This document shows positions 40,347 to 52,639 of a stretch of DNA of 64,000 bases, in pieces. The notes under the pieces were generated by a model that was not told the origin of the DNA, ran no database searches, and worked only from the letters and a program-made list of their open reading frames with translations. The stretch's first letter is position 1, and every line of letters begins with the position of its first letter. The stretch spans positions 2,396,001 to 2,460,000 of the forward strand of contig JAQISU010000192.1 in assembly GCA_029339505.1 (NCBI GenBank), given 5' to 3'. This DNA is from Unio delphinus. Lineage: Eukaryota > Mollusca > Bivalvia > Unionida > Unionidae. The translations under genes were made by a program, and so were the position numbers.

Positions 40347-40530
40347 CAGTAGAACCTATCTTGAAAGACCACCCTTTCTGTAGAGAAAAAAACCAGACGG
40401 TCTCTCAAGACAGGTGGTCTTTAATAAAAGTTTGCAACATTAAGCAATCAATAAATCCATGCAATGAGAACATGGTCGCAATCTCAGGACATGATCTTTC
40501 ACAGCAGCGGTCTTTCAAAAGATTTTACTG
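40347..40530. mobile_element. Small Tigger-like MITE, family T3, 184 bp
   Basis: It begins CAGTAGAACCTATCTTGAAA after a TA and ends 'ggtctttcaaaagattttactg', an imperfect inverted copy. The right TA is mutated to TG. Internal 'ggtctctcaagacaggtggt' repeats the terminal theme. Related to 29465-29625. Confidence 0.75.
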
Positions 40531-41653
40531 TGGTCACTTCAATGGAATTGCAATCAACATAGCAATGAAAGAATTTAATCTGCCTGTAATATAGACTATG
40601 ATGCCTAAAGAGACACTGCTCTACCCCAAAGCTATATGTACATCATGAATTTCATTATCATAAATACTTAAGTGCACCACTCAGAATGGTATATTCACAG
40701 ATTTGCTCTGTGATACATACATATATACATTCTGAATAAGGTACATGTAGATAAACTCATAGCTGATTTTTACTATGGTACCAAAAGTGGATCTTGCGGC
40801 CAACCATATGGTAATTAATTTGTGTTATTCACATAAAACCTACAGCATTGCAAAATTCAAAGTGTGATTTCATGTCTTGTGAATATTTATCTGACATGTA
40901 ACTCGTAACAGTGACGATTCAAATTGCGACTTTTTGACCTGTGACTTTCTATCCTACAGCCTTACTCTATCTCCCCATATGTCCTTCCGGCTGTCCCATT
41001 GCATCATCTTTTGTACTGCTAGTGGAATATTTCAAAATGCTTTAGTTAGGCTGCCTTTTATGACTATATGTAACATGGGTAACATGTTTTGGCTCCAGTT
41101 CTGAGGGATCCATTAGTTGGGGTCAAATGTCAAATATACAACAATTCTAGCTGGGCTGACACTTGGCCAAAAACATTTCCCCAAAATTCAAGATAAGTCA
41201 ATTTTTTTTTTTATAACTGTAAAGTATTGAAAACATCTCTGAAATTCTTGAGACAATCCAACATAGCACAGTAATAAAATCTCCTTCCCCAAGCAATCTT
41301 AAAGATGGTTCATAATCCCCTACCCATGTTTGTAAACATTTTAAACCATTATAAATATCAGGGCCTATTTTAAAACAGGATAGAGAAAAAGAAGGTAATA
41401 TATTTATCCAGTAAAATAATGGCTTTGTGTTAAAGTACTTACACCACTGAGGAAGAAGGAAAAAACATGGCATGTCATCAATATACCTCGTATTTAATTT
41501 CATAATGGAATTTTATTTCTACCCAATAAAGTTATGGGATAGCGTTTAAGTACTTACCAAAATATAACAATAATGGTCAAATACAGTAAACTAAGTACTT
41601 ATGAAAAGGAGGTGACAATTAGTCTTGAGCTCAAAATGATCATTATACATCTT
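40531..41653. other. Intergenic DNA, nothing recognised
   Basis: No coding or repeat signature beyond short homopolymers. Confidence 0.6.
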
Positions 41654-41663
41654 AATCTCCAGG

Positions 41664-41887
41664 AGGTGGGAGGCCCAGAGTGGCCATGTGGTCTAAAGCA
41701 CTCAGTGTTATGGATCATTGCCATCTCATTTGTCTACATGGGTTCAAGTCCCAGGTTCAACCAATGTGGGTATGTGACAAAGCTTGCTAGTAGCTTCTCG
41801 TAGGTCATTCCTTCTTTCCCGGGTATTCCCAGGTTCTTCTTCCACCATTAATACTGGCTGAAAAGTGGCGTTAAACCTTACAACAAC
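41664..41887 (+). mobile_element. tRNA-derived SINE, family S1, with 10-bp target duplication
   Basis: Head 'gtggccatgtggtctaaagc', B box gggttcaagtccc, and a core with an internal deletion in the 3' part; (caa)n tail. Flanks 41654-41663 and 41888-41897 are both aatctccagg. Confidence 0.93.
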
Positions 41888-42049
41888 AATCTCCAGGTGT
41901 GTTGAGATCCAACCCACATACTGTATGTCTTTAATCTACTAAAGGAAAGTCAACAATAAACTTCCAAGGACCCAAGAAGAGACGCATTTTTTTTTTGATA
42001 ATTTAAAATACTTAAAAGGACTTAATATATACTAGGGGAGGGGATTCCA

Positions 42050-42385
42050 TCTGGTAGTTCAATAATCAGTAATATGTTCAAGATGGCTGGCATGGCAGCC
42101 ATATTGAATACCTGACTTGCACCATTTTCATTTAGGGCAAACTACATATCAATAATATTTTTCAGTGAAAACCAATATGAACAACAGTTTAGAGGTAGTA
42201 GTGAAAACAAAAATTTTAAGTTGGCATCCATGGTGGCCATATTAGATGTCCAAACAGCATGTAATTTTTTTATGACTAATGAGACATTGCAATGAATTTA
42301 CCTGAAAGTTTCATGGGTGTCCTCCAAATAGTTTATGAAGAACAGCAATAACAAACTTGTACAAACAGACAGACAACTCAAGGGC
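42050..42385. repeat. Repeat block with 'caagatggc..gccatattg' palindromic motifs
   Basis: Two related modules, at 42078-42105 and 42220-42245, each combine a 'ggca(t)ggcagccatat' or 'ccatggtggccatat' palindrome with a downstream 'atttttcagtgaaaacc' or similar stretch. It resembles a decayed dispersed repeat. CCAT-core sites of this kind could bind YY1-like factors, but that is only a sequence resemblance. Confidence 0.4.
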
Positions 42386-42468
42386 AGTCATTGTGAACAA
42401 CAGACCATGGCACAAGTTCGAAAACCAATAATGCTAAAACGATTTGCATAACAAAATACTGCCATTAT

Positions 42469-42709
42469 GAGTGGCCCCAAGTGGTTTAAAGCACTATCTG
42501 TTATGGATCCCTGCAATCTCACCTCTGCGTGGGTTCGAGTCCAAGATTTGACTAATGTGGGTATGTGAGAAAGCTTGCCAGTAGCTTCTCGTGGATCGGT
42601 GGTTCTTTCTGTGGGTTTTCCCGGGTTCTTCCTCACACAATACTGGCCGCCATTTATAGCCTATCGTCTGCTGAAAAATGGCGTTAAACCCTACAGCAAC
42701 AACAACAGC
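42469..42709 (+). mobile_element. tRNA-derived SINE, family S1
   Basis: Head 'gtggccccaagtggtttaaa', B box gggttcgagtcca, full core and 3' end 'ctgctgaaaaatggcgttaa' with an (aac)n tail. The flanks are imperfect (ccattatg / ctattatg). Confidence 0.93.
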
Positions 42710-44211
42710 TATTATGCAGTCAAACTGATAAAAAGCTACCATAATAAGCAAAATTTTTCATCCGAGAGCCTAACTCTCCAATACTTTGTATCATATGAAC
42801 CAATAAATAAACATATACGGCAATCCATCATTGACAGTACAGAGACACACCCACATTATAAACAACTGATACTGTTTGATGGGTATCAATAATACCTGAA
42901 AATAACTATCTACCCTACAGACTGGTGTATAATGTTCAGATCCAAGCCTCAACTTGTTTGAAAGTCTGAATGATCTGATGTTAATTTACAGTATTAGGCA
43001 TCAGTACTATGATAACCAGCCAAAATATGTTGCAATCAGCCACTTGACAATGCCTCAACTACTGTTAATTTCCTCAAGCTGACATTATGTAATGTCAGAT
43101 CTGTGTCCATGATGTCTACAAAAATTGGATCACTTCTAAACACAATTATGGCACTGGTATCCAACCAGTTCTCATTAAAAAAAAGCAAACAGTTCACTTA
43201 CCCAAAAATCACTACCTTAATATTTTCATTACTGACAACGAAAAAGAAAATTTAGTCTACCTCTTTTATTCAAAACAAAACAACTGCCTAAATTATTCCA
43301 ATATAAACATAGCTAAAACAAATAATGAAACAGTTGAAATAGAATTCTCACGATTATTTCTGAAATAAAACCATTTATTAAATACCTTCATCTTGTGAGC
43401 AGAAAAAACTATAACCAGACTTGGCAGTCCACTAATGACAATGTTTGGCAGCATCTTTTTGAGGAAGCAAAATGCAAACTATGCAACACTGATTTAGTTC
43501 ACAATGCCAACCTTCAAACCTGCTAAATCACCTGAAACACACATGCACACACAGTAAACACAGTCACAATTCTGAATAGTCACACTGCTCACAAAAAATC
43601 CATTTCTGTTCAGTGTCATTCATGGAGTCTTGAAAAAAATAATACTAAGGTTAGTTTAAAGTGATCAGGGTTTATATCAAAGACTTCATGTAACAGTCAA
43701 TCAACTCAAATTTAATTCTGGAATTTTTTAAAAAGTTCACAATCGCATGAACTGACTTTATCTTTTGCCAAAGTTATCAAGATATCTCAAAAGTTGATTT
43801 GTGTAATATTCAATCTAAAATAGTATACCTTTTTGAGATTTAACTGAACCAGTTCCTACATTTAGTTCATCATCATTAATTGAACATATTTTTGGATCGA
43901 GTTGAAGATGACCAGGGTAAATAACGCAACATTCATTTAACACATTCACCCATGGAGGTTTTTGTTGTTTTTACATGAAATATGAGTAGGAAACACATTC
44001 TGGGGGCTATTTCTGAATACATCCTAATACATCGACTTCCAAGCAATTTTCCATTAGTCTAATGCCTAGTTGTGTTAAAAACATTGTTTTCCATTGGTTA
44101 TTTTGCTCGTGATTGGGCATAAGAGGAAAAGTTGCATCTTTTCTTTGCTTAACCGACCCATCATTTTTATATGGAGACCACTCTTTATCATACTTTTTGC
44201 ACAGGTTCACC
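42710..44211. other. Intergenic DNA, nothing recognised
   Basis: AT-rich. A short M1-like remnant may lie near 43070-43110 ('acattatgtaatgtcagatc'). No gene. Confidence 0.55.
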
Positions 44212-44521
44212 TGTTTGTGTGCAGTTCAGTCCAGTCTGCCTTAGATCTTAGGCCTAAAAGTCTAAAATCTGCACATAAAATCAGATTCTGACCTCAGTCG
44301 CAGTTTGGGTGAAAAAAAAATGGGTCCAAATAAATTAGGTTTTCCCCTCTGTATTTTGCAGTGCAACTAAAACATCCAGATTTTCTGGTATCATTGTAGA
44401 GTTAAATCTGTCTACCTTTCTATAATACCACACACTTTAGTGTAACATACATCACCTTGATGCTGCAGAGCTTTGAAATAGGCTACTACCTCATGCCCCA
44501 TAAACACGGCACCAGGGGTTA
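44212..44521 (+). repeat. Dispersed repeat R1, copy 2, ending in GGGGTTAA
   Basis: Co-linear with 19555-19882 over about 310 bp ('tcccctctgtattttg', 'ctgtctacctttctataata', 'ggctactacctcatgcccca'). Its end abuts the presumed piggyBac-like element at a shared TTAA (44518-44521). Confidence 0.6.
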
Positions 44522-45365
44522 ACCTTTAAAGTGCTAGTCACGACAATAGTCACATGGTTGGTCAATGTCTCATAGTGCTTGTCGCAACTTAAGTCGTTTT
44601 CTAGGTAAGCAACAATGTACACATCCTATTACTTCAACTAGCCATGACTGCTTGTAAAACTTCATTTGACTGGTTTATAAAGGCCCAGAACAGGCATTCT
44701 GTTATACTCGACTACGCATTTAGTGAATCAGTATTTATACTCACTTCTCAGAGCATGTGGTACCTGGAAAAAATTTAAATGGCTGACGCTGAATACAACA
44801 GTGATTTCTTGCAAAAAATACTGGCTTCTGACTGTGATTATGATCATGATTTTGAACAATTTGAGGAGGATGGATTTATTGGAGCTGGCAAAGTGTTGAT
44901 GGAAAAACCCATGAGTGATTTTGAGCCCGGAATTGATGTGGAACTGGAGTCAGATGTACATACTCATTTTACATGAAAAGATGGCATGCCTGTCAACCCC
45001 CTCCCCTCCTCCCCATACACATAGTAATTTAAATATAAATGTCAAGATTGTGAATACTGAACCTATATTTATGAATTTTTTATGACGAGTTATTGCGTCT
45101 GATAGTAGATCAAACAAATCGTCATGCAGATCAGAGTTCATGGGGCAGAATGAAGGAGAACAGTTGCATAAAGAAATAGCAGCGGGTTTGGTATATAAAT
45201 CTGATATTGATTCCTACTGGGCTACTGATGATGTGATATCAACCGCATACTTCAGCAAAAAATGAGTACATGATTTCTAGTTATTCTAAGCAATTTACAA
45301 TTCTGGCAGACAAGAACAATCAAGGTGACCCTTTACACAAGATCCATCCAATTACTGAAGAAAAA
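44518..45365 (+). pseudogene. piggyBac-type transposase pseudogene, 5' part
   Basis: A TTAACCTTTAAAGTGCTAG start marks a possible piggyBac terminus. The frame from ATG 44779 is acidic (e.g. DYDHDFEQFEEDGFIG), as piggyBac N-termini are, and stops at 44976. Beyond the stop, different frames carry DDE_Tnp_1_7-type motifs: DELLRLIVDQTNRHA near 45080-45125, DSYWATDDVISTAYFSKK near 45207-45265, and DKNNQGDPLHKIHPITEE near 45310-45363. Several frameshifts and stops separate them, so it is dead. It is cut off at about 45365, where an S2 SINE-like fragment (45366-45415) begins; the catalytic Asp region is missing. Confidence 0.85.
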
Positions 45366-45415
45366 AAAATGGTACTAATAGCTGCCTCACTTGGCGCTCA
45401 GCATTAAGTTTTCTG
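45366..45415 (+). mobile_element. SINE S2 internal fragment
   Basis: The 'aaaatggtactaatagctgc' and 'ggcgctcagcattaag' segment matches the S2 body. It truncates the piggyBac pseudogene. Confidence 0.7.
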
Positions 45416-45629
45416 TGAATTGTTTATGGGATGTACAAATTGAGTTCACGTATTATGTTGACAAAAGTGATTTTTATGAAAACTGTGATTAATAGCATCT
45501 ATACCGGTACATACACAAACACATGTACACATCTATAGAGACCAGTTGTAGACAGAATCAAACTGTCACAATTTAGGGTCAGTTCAAAATTGACTTCAAC
45601 ACATACTGCATGTTCCAACGTTACTGAAC

Positions 45630-45928
45630 CACTCTTGTAACATAATGGTTAGAGTATCTGCCTTGGATACGAGGTCAGAGGTTCGAACCCTGGCCGAGTC
45701 ATATCAAAGATTTATAAAAATGGTACTAACTAGCTGCCTCGCTAGGTGCTCAGCATTAAGAGTTTAGTGTTATAACTGGTCGGCCCAGTGTCAAGATCAT
45801 GTTACTGGGTGGAGCATGATATATCTGCAGCATGATGCCTCAGTGTTAAACTGCCACACTGCAGACATCATAGCGATATTACTGATAAATTGTTAAAGCT
45901 ACATTAAAAATCCAAATTACATACACAC
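45630..45928 (+). mobile_element. tRNA-derived SINE, family S2
   Basis: Head 'cataatggttagagtatctg' with an intact B box (aggttcgaaccc). Body 'aatggtactaactagctgcc' through 'attgttaaagctacattaaa' with a short (ac)n tail. The best-preserved B box of the family in this window. Confidence 0.9.
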
Positions 45929-46049
45929 CCTTAATTGTTAAAGTTGTGTGTAATATAAATATAGTGGGTCTGTTATTCATCTCAATACAATACAACCGAT
46001 ATATCCTCTAATACCTGTATAATGGGTGGAACAAACAAATACTAAAAAA

Positions 46050-46260
46050 CCATATATACTCGCTTATAAATCAAGCCAATCTGCAAACAACATCGATTCT
46101 GATCTGTTATAACATAAAGTACCTGCACATATCTTGTTTGTTCTACTCATTACTCCTTACATGTATACTACAGACCCAGAACTGCCTGTGCATTATGTGA
46201 TGGCAGATCTTGGTCTGCACAGTTATTAGTTGTATTTGTCTTATAAGTAAGAATATATGG
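46050..46260. mobile_element. MITE, family M1, most complete copy
   Basis: Ends 'ccatatatactcgcttataa' and, inverted, 'ccatatattcttacttataa'; about 211 bp. The internal segments 'ctgatctgttataacataaa' and 'cattatgtgatggcagatct' can pair, so the whole element folds back. Confidence 0.7.
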
Positions 46261-46748
46261 TAGAAAACATAACTCATCACTTCCTCATTCCTACCAGCAG
46301 TATACAGTTCTATTCATTGGAAATAAATAAATGAAGTCGCGAAATCAAAGTTTGAATCATTACCCTGAAGTGGTGGTGCATTTTAAAAGACAACCGCACA
46401 GTGAGCAAATATTTCACAACCCCCTACAAAGAACAGGATTTACCATAAAATACCAGCATGAACTGATAAAAACTGACACTTTACAAAGAGGAGATTGAGA
46501 TGTACAAGGCAAGACAAATTTAACAAAGTTAACCCAAAATGTGATCATAGCCACTTTTTTGCCAACTAGTTAACTCTGAATAACTGACAAGGCCCGAGTC
46601 AAAGAAATAAAACTGGTTCAAACAAATATGGATCACTTTTGGAAAATACAAGATCAATGAGCAGTCAAAATATTTTTTTGGCATAAAACCAGAACCTCTC
46701 CAAAAAATTCAGCTTAATAAAGACCCGAGCCAGCAAGTAAAACCCAAT

Positions 46749-46935
46749 ACCATGTACACTTATACTCGCGTAAGCCATTCCAAACTGCAAATAACATAGA
46801 CCTTGATCTAACACCACATAATGTAACAACAGAGCAGGGTCTATGTTGCTTGTTCCACTAATTAGTCCTAACACTGTCAAAATGAGAACTACCAAAGATT
46901 TATACTAGATGTGTTTATGCAGTCTGCAGTTGGAT
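46749..46935. mobile_element. MITE, family M1
   Basis: 'taccatgtacacttatactc' at the left, then 'caaataacatagaccttgat' and the inverted 'agcagggtctatgttgcttg'. The right end is ragged. An AAT/ATA-rich microsatellite follows (46940-46982). Confidence 0.6.
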
Positions 46936-47029
46936 CCAATACTAATAATAATACTAATAATAATGCTAATAATAATAATACTATGTACTTTATTCTGAAA
47001 CTTAGACTATCCATGCATATTACAAAATA

Positions 47030-47770
47030 CAGTAGTCTCCCTCTTTAACGGCCCCCATGAACAGCGGCCACCCACTTCTTACAGCCAGAATTTATTGGCA
47101 CTGACGAGTTTGTATTCAAAAGTACCCCTCAAGAACAACCACCCCTCTAACGCGACCAGCAGTCAGCAGTTTAGTACAAAAAATGTAAAATGTCCTCCAT
47201 ATGAACGGCCACTTTTGTTTCTTCAAATGTCATCATGTTAATAGATACATTATTTTAGAAGAAAGTTCAGTTTTTCTACACGATGACATAGGGGAAAGGG
47301 GGGAGGAGGGACTTACCGAACAATTTTATGTAGAAAAGACTTGAAAAAGCAAGTTTATGTTGAAATAATTTGAATAACCAGTCATAACTGATAAGAAGGT
47401 TATTCAGCAGCAGTGGAAAAATTGAGAAAATGGAAAGATAATTATGTATGTACCAAGATGTAAAAGACGTTTTTGAATTCCTTTGCGCATGACAATAATA
47501 CCCGCTCCCATATCACACTAACGCCAAAAAAGATAAAATAGTAACGTATATTCAGTTGAAATAAATTTGTTATTATAACAAAAGAACCTTTTAATGATTA
47601 ATGTTTTATTTAGACGAAGATATTTAATGCCTTGAAGTATGTAGCTTTCTTACTACATACATTACATATACATGTACTTCTCATAATAAATTTAGCTCCC
47701 CTCTGGAATGGCCACCCGTTTTATAAGGCCACTTTGCCAGTGCAGCAGTGGTGGCCGTGTAAGACTACTG
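47030..47770. mobile_element. pogo/Tigger-like non-autonomous element, family T1 copy B
   Basis: A 741-bp element with CAGTAGTCTCCCTCTTTAAC at the left and CAGTAGTCTTACACGGCC inverted at the right; TA flanks both sides. Its interior is the reverse complement of copy A's left half, including 'gtagctttcttactacatac' and 'taacgtatattcagttgaaa', with an internal deletion relative to copy A. Confidence 0.87.
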
Positions 47771-47891
47771 TACAAGTAAATATAGTGTGAGTCGTGGTGT
47801 ACAGTAATTAAATGTGGTGTAAAATGTAAGTATACATTATATTTTCATATGAATAATCAGTACATTAAATTATAAAGGTTTTACTACCACA

Positions 47892-48140
47892 TATTGGGGG
47901 ACCCTGAGTGGCCAAATGGCCTAAAGCACTCTCTGTTATGGACCAGTGCCATCTCACCTCTGTGTGGGTTCAAGTCTCAGATTCAGCCAATGCGGGTATG
48001 TGAGAAAGCTAAGCCAGTAGCTTCTCGTGGACCAATGCTTCTTGACCCTGATTTTACCGGGTTCTTAATCCACCACTTATACTGGCCACCATGTATAGCC
48101 TATCTAGTGCTGAAAAATGGTGTTAAACCCTACAACAACT
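47892..48140 (+). mobile_element. tRNA-derived SINE, family S1, with 9-bp target duplication
   Basis: Head 'gtggccaaatggcctaaagc', B box gggttcaagtctc, core, and 3' end 'agtgctgaaaaatggtgtta' with an (aac)n tail. Flanks 47883-47891 and 48141-48149 are both actaccaca. Confidence 0.93.
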
Positions 48141-48149
48141 ACTACCACA

Positions 48150-49160
48150 AATCATTCACCATTCATACGAGTTGCCAAAGATTACCTGACATGAAAAGTA
48201 AAATTGATATGGTAAGACAGAAGGGGTTTTCTTTCATAACAGGTTTCATTTTACTATGACTCATGAGGGATTCAAAGTTTTGTACAGATAATAAACTTGT
48301 TTACACATTTACTTCGTTAAATGTCATAAGCTGGACAAACACAAACAAAATGGAATTCATCTTCTAACAAATAAAAATCAGTTTACAGTATAATTCACAG
48401 ATATATCACAATCTCACTGTACCTACCATTCTATATTTTGCTAATGAGCAGAGCACTCAAATTTAGCAAGAAACTTTTAAAAAAATACGAGAATCCATAT
48501 CATTGGTATTTATCCTGTTTTAATTCAGTTTTTTCTAACACACATTTACATGAATTGTTAACATCACTTGGACAGTTAACGAGTACCATATTATACCTCA
48601 TTCTTATCAAACATTTTGAGGAAAATTGTTTTTCATCCCTAGCATCTTGATTTTACCTTATACAGCTAATGCCAAAGCAAATAATATTTAACTTTGGTAG
48701 CCAAAGTGACACGGTTATTTCACCTAATCTTTTCAACATTAATTAGTATTGGGGTGGGTTGTGAGTTAAAGGCATTCTTACAACCTCCAGCCTGCATTTA
48801 ATACATCACAGATTTATGGGTATATTCCATTCCCTAGTGAAATGCATTACTGGTAGTTTTAGAAACACCTAAATACAGTTTGCAAAATTGTACTGTACAT
48901 TTTTTTTAAACATCTGCTAAATTGACATCCCCATTTTTCTGATCCATAGCAAGTGTACAAGAGAGATAAAAGCAACATTATGGCATTTTTAATACCTGTT
49001 CTATTGTTACTGTGCTCACACACCACAACCGAACCCATACTGACCTGGGCTATAAACAGTCATACTTGTAAAGGTTATAGTGACCTATTAATGTCAAAGT
49101 CACAAGTACTCTCTGCTTTGAAATGAGTCAACTCCAAGCTAGTGGCATAACATACAAATA
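48150..49160. other. Intergenic DNA, nothing recognised
   Basis: AT-rich with no array, TIR or coding signature. Confidence 0.6.
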
Positions 49161-49172
49161 GTCCAATGCTGC

Positions 49173-49425
49173 TTTTTGTTTGTTTGTTGTAGGGTTTAAA
49201 GCCATTTTTCAGCACATGATAGGCTATACATGGCGTCCAGTATTAATGGTGTAGGAAGAACCCGGAAAACCCGGGGGAAAAAAAAAACGACCCATGAGAA
49301 GCTAATGGAAAGCTCTCACATAACTACATTAGTTGAATCTTAGACTTGAACCCACACAGACAGTGGTGAAATGGCAGTGATCTGTAACGAAAAGGCTTTA
49401 GACCACTCAGCCACTCAGGGCCCTG
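49173..49425 (-). mobile_element. tRNA-derived SINE, family S1, with 12-bp target duplication
   Basis: Reverse full-length copy from the tail ('gtttgtttgttgtagggttt') to the head ('gaccactcagccactcaggg'). Flanks 49161-49172 and 49426-49437 are identical (gtccaatgctgc). Confidence 0.95.
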
Positions 49426-49437
49426 GTCCAATGCTGC

Positions 49438-50254
49438 AACTAGGTTTAAATTTTATGTGGATATAGTATCTGACCACTTAATTTTATGTGACAGTGTAAA
49501 CTTTAGAACACGTAATTACTCACACACACCCCCATAATAACAGGATGGTTTTCTTGGTTTAATATTCGGGTGTCTGACAGGTAAAAGAATTACCCTAATA
49601 CCCTGAAACAACTGCAAGCCAATACCCAACAAGGAAATGTGTTGGTCTGTTCTAACCACAAATGAAAAGAATGCCAGGATTTTATAGTAGAGTACAATAG
49701 AACACATTTTTACACGATTACAAAAGATTAGAGACCCCATTTTTTTCTTCTTCTTCTTCTTGGTTTTGGAATAGCATCCACAATGTACAACTTAAATAAA
49801 GGCACACATACTAGTAATGTTTCAATAAATAATTATGGTTAAAAATAATTCAGTTGTTTAGAACAAGTCAGTTTGACTCTTTTCTATTTTTGATATTTGT
49901 ATAAATTATGAAATAATTCATTCATGGTTGATTTGCATTATTTGTATAAATTATGAAATAATGCATTCATGGTTGATTTGCATTATTTGTATAAAATATT
50001 AAAGTCCTTTATGGCATAAAGCTTTTTGCAAAATCCAGAAGTCTTTCAATATTTTAATAACAGCAGGCAAATTTAAATGAAGAACAAAATCATCTGCACA
50101 AATCGGAATGCATTCATGCCAGGAAACTAGCTGAAGCTAAAAATAGCAACTGTTCATGAATGATGGATGATGCATATTTAGAACCTAATATCATGGCATT
50201 TAAGGCATCTGTGGTATTTAGCAATCCCAATATTTGAATCACAATGCTGCTAAT

Positions 50255-50290
<36 letters not shown>

Positions 50291-52639
50291 AATACACATA
50301 GCAATGACTTTGTATCCAGGTTTTTGGATATAATTTTAAACACACAGAAATGTAACATAATAAGTTGCCAACAGGTAATCATACTGTAATTAACATACTG
50401 GTACATCATTCATTATACAGGTAAACCCTGTATCATGCTTTTCTATGACAAATTCAATATGACACAATCATGCCATGACTTGGTTTTTCCCCATGTCCCT
50501 TAAACAACTCCAAATATCAACCAAAGTGAGACACTCATAAAAACAATTCAGTTTAAATCTCAAATATACAGCACACAGACATAACTTGTGTTCTGACATA
50601 GCGATGATATAATTTTCATCAATCATGCGGCTATCTTAAATAGTGGTTGCTATACAATTAGCTGGAGATTATAGCTATACATCTGTTGATCACCCCCTCA
50701 TCAAATTTTCAGTCACTTTAATTATTCTGTTCTCAGTAATAATGTGGTTATGGACCCAAATTATGTCCCCTGTAATCTGTCAAACTGTCAATGTAAATTA
50801 AGCGACAAAACTAATCCATATTTCTTATGTCAAAACTGTTAATGGAAAGTAAGAGACAAAACTAATCCAAAATTCTTATCTGTAGCTGGTACTTATTTAC
50901 TTTCTGAGGTCAATTTAGTAACTGAGGACTCTAAGACCTAGATATATGGCCTGCTATGGATCAATTGTTCTTTATTTAATATTTCGAAGGACTAATGCCC
51001 ACTTATTCGGGGCATATATGTGATCTATGGGGGTTTTTTACATCTGGGGGGGTACTTTTCCCTAACTGTAAATCAGTGGAGTTAAATGATGATCTGATAC
51101 CTTGGCTACTTTTAATAAAGAGCTTGTATAAATTTATATTAATAACTTTACTATCTTTCACCTAATGTTCACGAGACTTTTAAAATGAATGATTAATCTC
51201 AAACAAAGAAGCAATATTTTCAAACGAGAAATCTTTGTACAGAACATGTTATGCTACCTGATGCAATTTATAGCAATTGTTATATCCGATTTGATGATTG
51301 GTCACTTTCTGATAAAGACAAACATAGCAACAAACTTCTTAATGTGGTCAGTACACAAGGTAGCCTTACAACATAGGGGGTTGTATCCCCTTTACTGAAA
51401 ACTGGGGTCCAGGTCAGCAAAATTAGGTGTTATGGGGAAAACAATCATGGAACTGCAGTGAGTTGAATACAAAGCTGAATACAAAGCTAATGAACACATT
51501 CAAGCCAAATTAAAAGTTGCTACCAACAATAAATAACTGCTTTTCAGTTTCCATTCAGCTTACATGTCAGGCAAGTTTCTAGACCAATGAAAACACAAGT
51601 AGGACTGCCTTATTGAATTCTTTGCTGATTCTGCCAAGTAATGCTTTATTTCTAATTACCCATATTGAAAAATGTGCATTCATTACATCTGCACAGCTAA
51701 CAGAATACACAAAATCCAACACTGGCCTTCACTGGTATACAGAATGCACAACTTTAAAGAGAAAAAAAACGGGGAGTACAGAATTATTGTTTATAGTTTC
51801 AGGAGTACAGAATATGGATCAAGAACACACTAGCTGCTCTGAGTGGACTGAAAAAGCTAAACAACAAGCATTAATAAACAGTTAATTAATTTCTCAGATG
51901 ACTCCTCTTCCACACTTTTGTCAGAAAACCTATGTAACTTGACACCACTTATCTTTCTTTCCTTTATACATTTCAAATTTACACATTTACAATCTTTCAA
52001 ATCCTTGCCTATTATCATTCAAACTCTTTGTTGATTGATATGGTACTGCACCAACATGTAAGTAATGATATTACCCAATACAATAAAATATACCAACCTA
52101 GTATTTTCAATGACATACCACTGCAGGATACGAATTTATTTATAAAAATTGCTCTGAATATCAACTGAACATGTAAAGATCACACATTTTTAATTGTAAA
52201 CCCTACATATTTGTTCATTAATTACAATTTCACCTGTTTTTAAAAGTGCAAACAATATGTTAAACTACAAATGTGTCAAAAACCCTTGAGTTCACAGTAC
52301 ACGATAAATGAACCATAACCAAGTAAAGAAACATTGTCCTAGAAAACAAATAAAGAAAAAATCCCCAACCAATTAAAATCAATGGTTGATTGGTTATTTA
52401 ATTGACCAATCATTGCCATTTAAATTGTAATATATTTTAAACACTAATTTTACAACATGCGATTGCAGAATTTACACAAATTTGTCAATAACTACAACAA
52501 AATATGCCCAAATGTGAAAAACCCCACCATAATATTTTGCAAGTCCTTTCTTTATTTACTCCATTAAATATCATCTACAGTTAGAAAGTACCCCCTTTTT
52601 CAGATAAAGTAGAACATTTCACCTGAAATTTGCTACTTC
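49438..52639. other. Intergenic DNA with minor repeats
   Basis: It contains a 44-bp direct duplication at about 49895-49990 ('ttatgaaataa(t)tcattcatggttgatttg') and a (TAG)n microsatellite at 50255-50290. No gene supported. Confidence 0.6.
50255..50290. repeat. (GTA)n microsatellite, 12 copies
   Basis: Uninterrupted trinucleotide run. Confidence 0.98.

Noticed and set aside
44779..44976. Small intact acidic protein gene
   Set aside because: Downstream frames carry piggyBac transposase motifs, so this is the first piece of a broken transposase.
45640..45705. tRNA gene with a good B box (ggttcgaaccc)
   Set aside because: Same S2 SINE family as 23184-23496; the acceptor stem cannot form.
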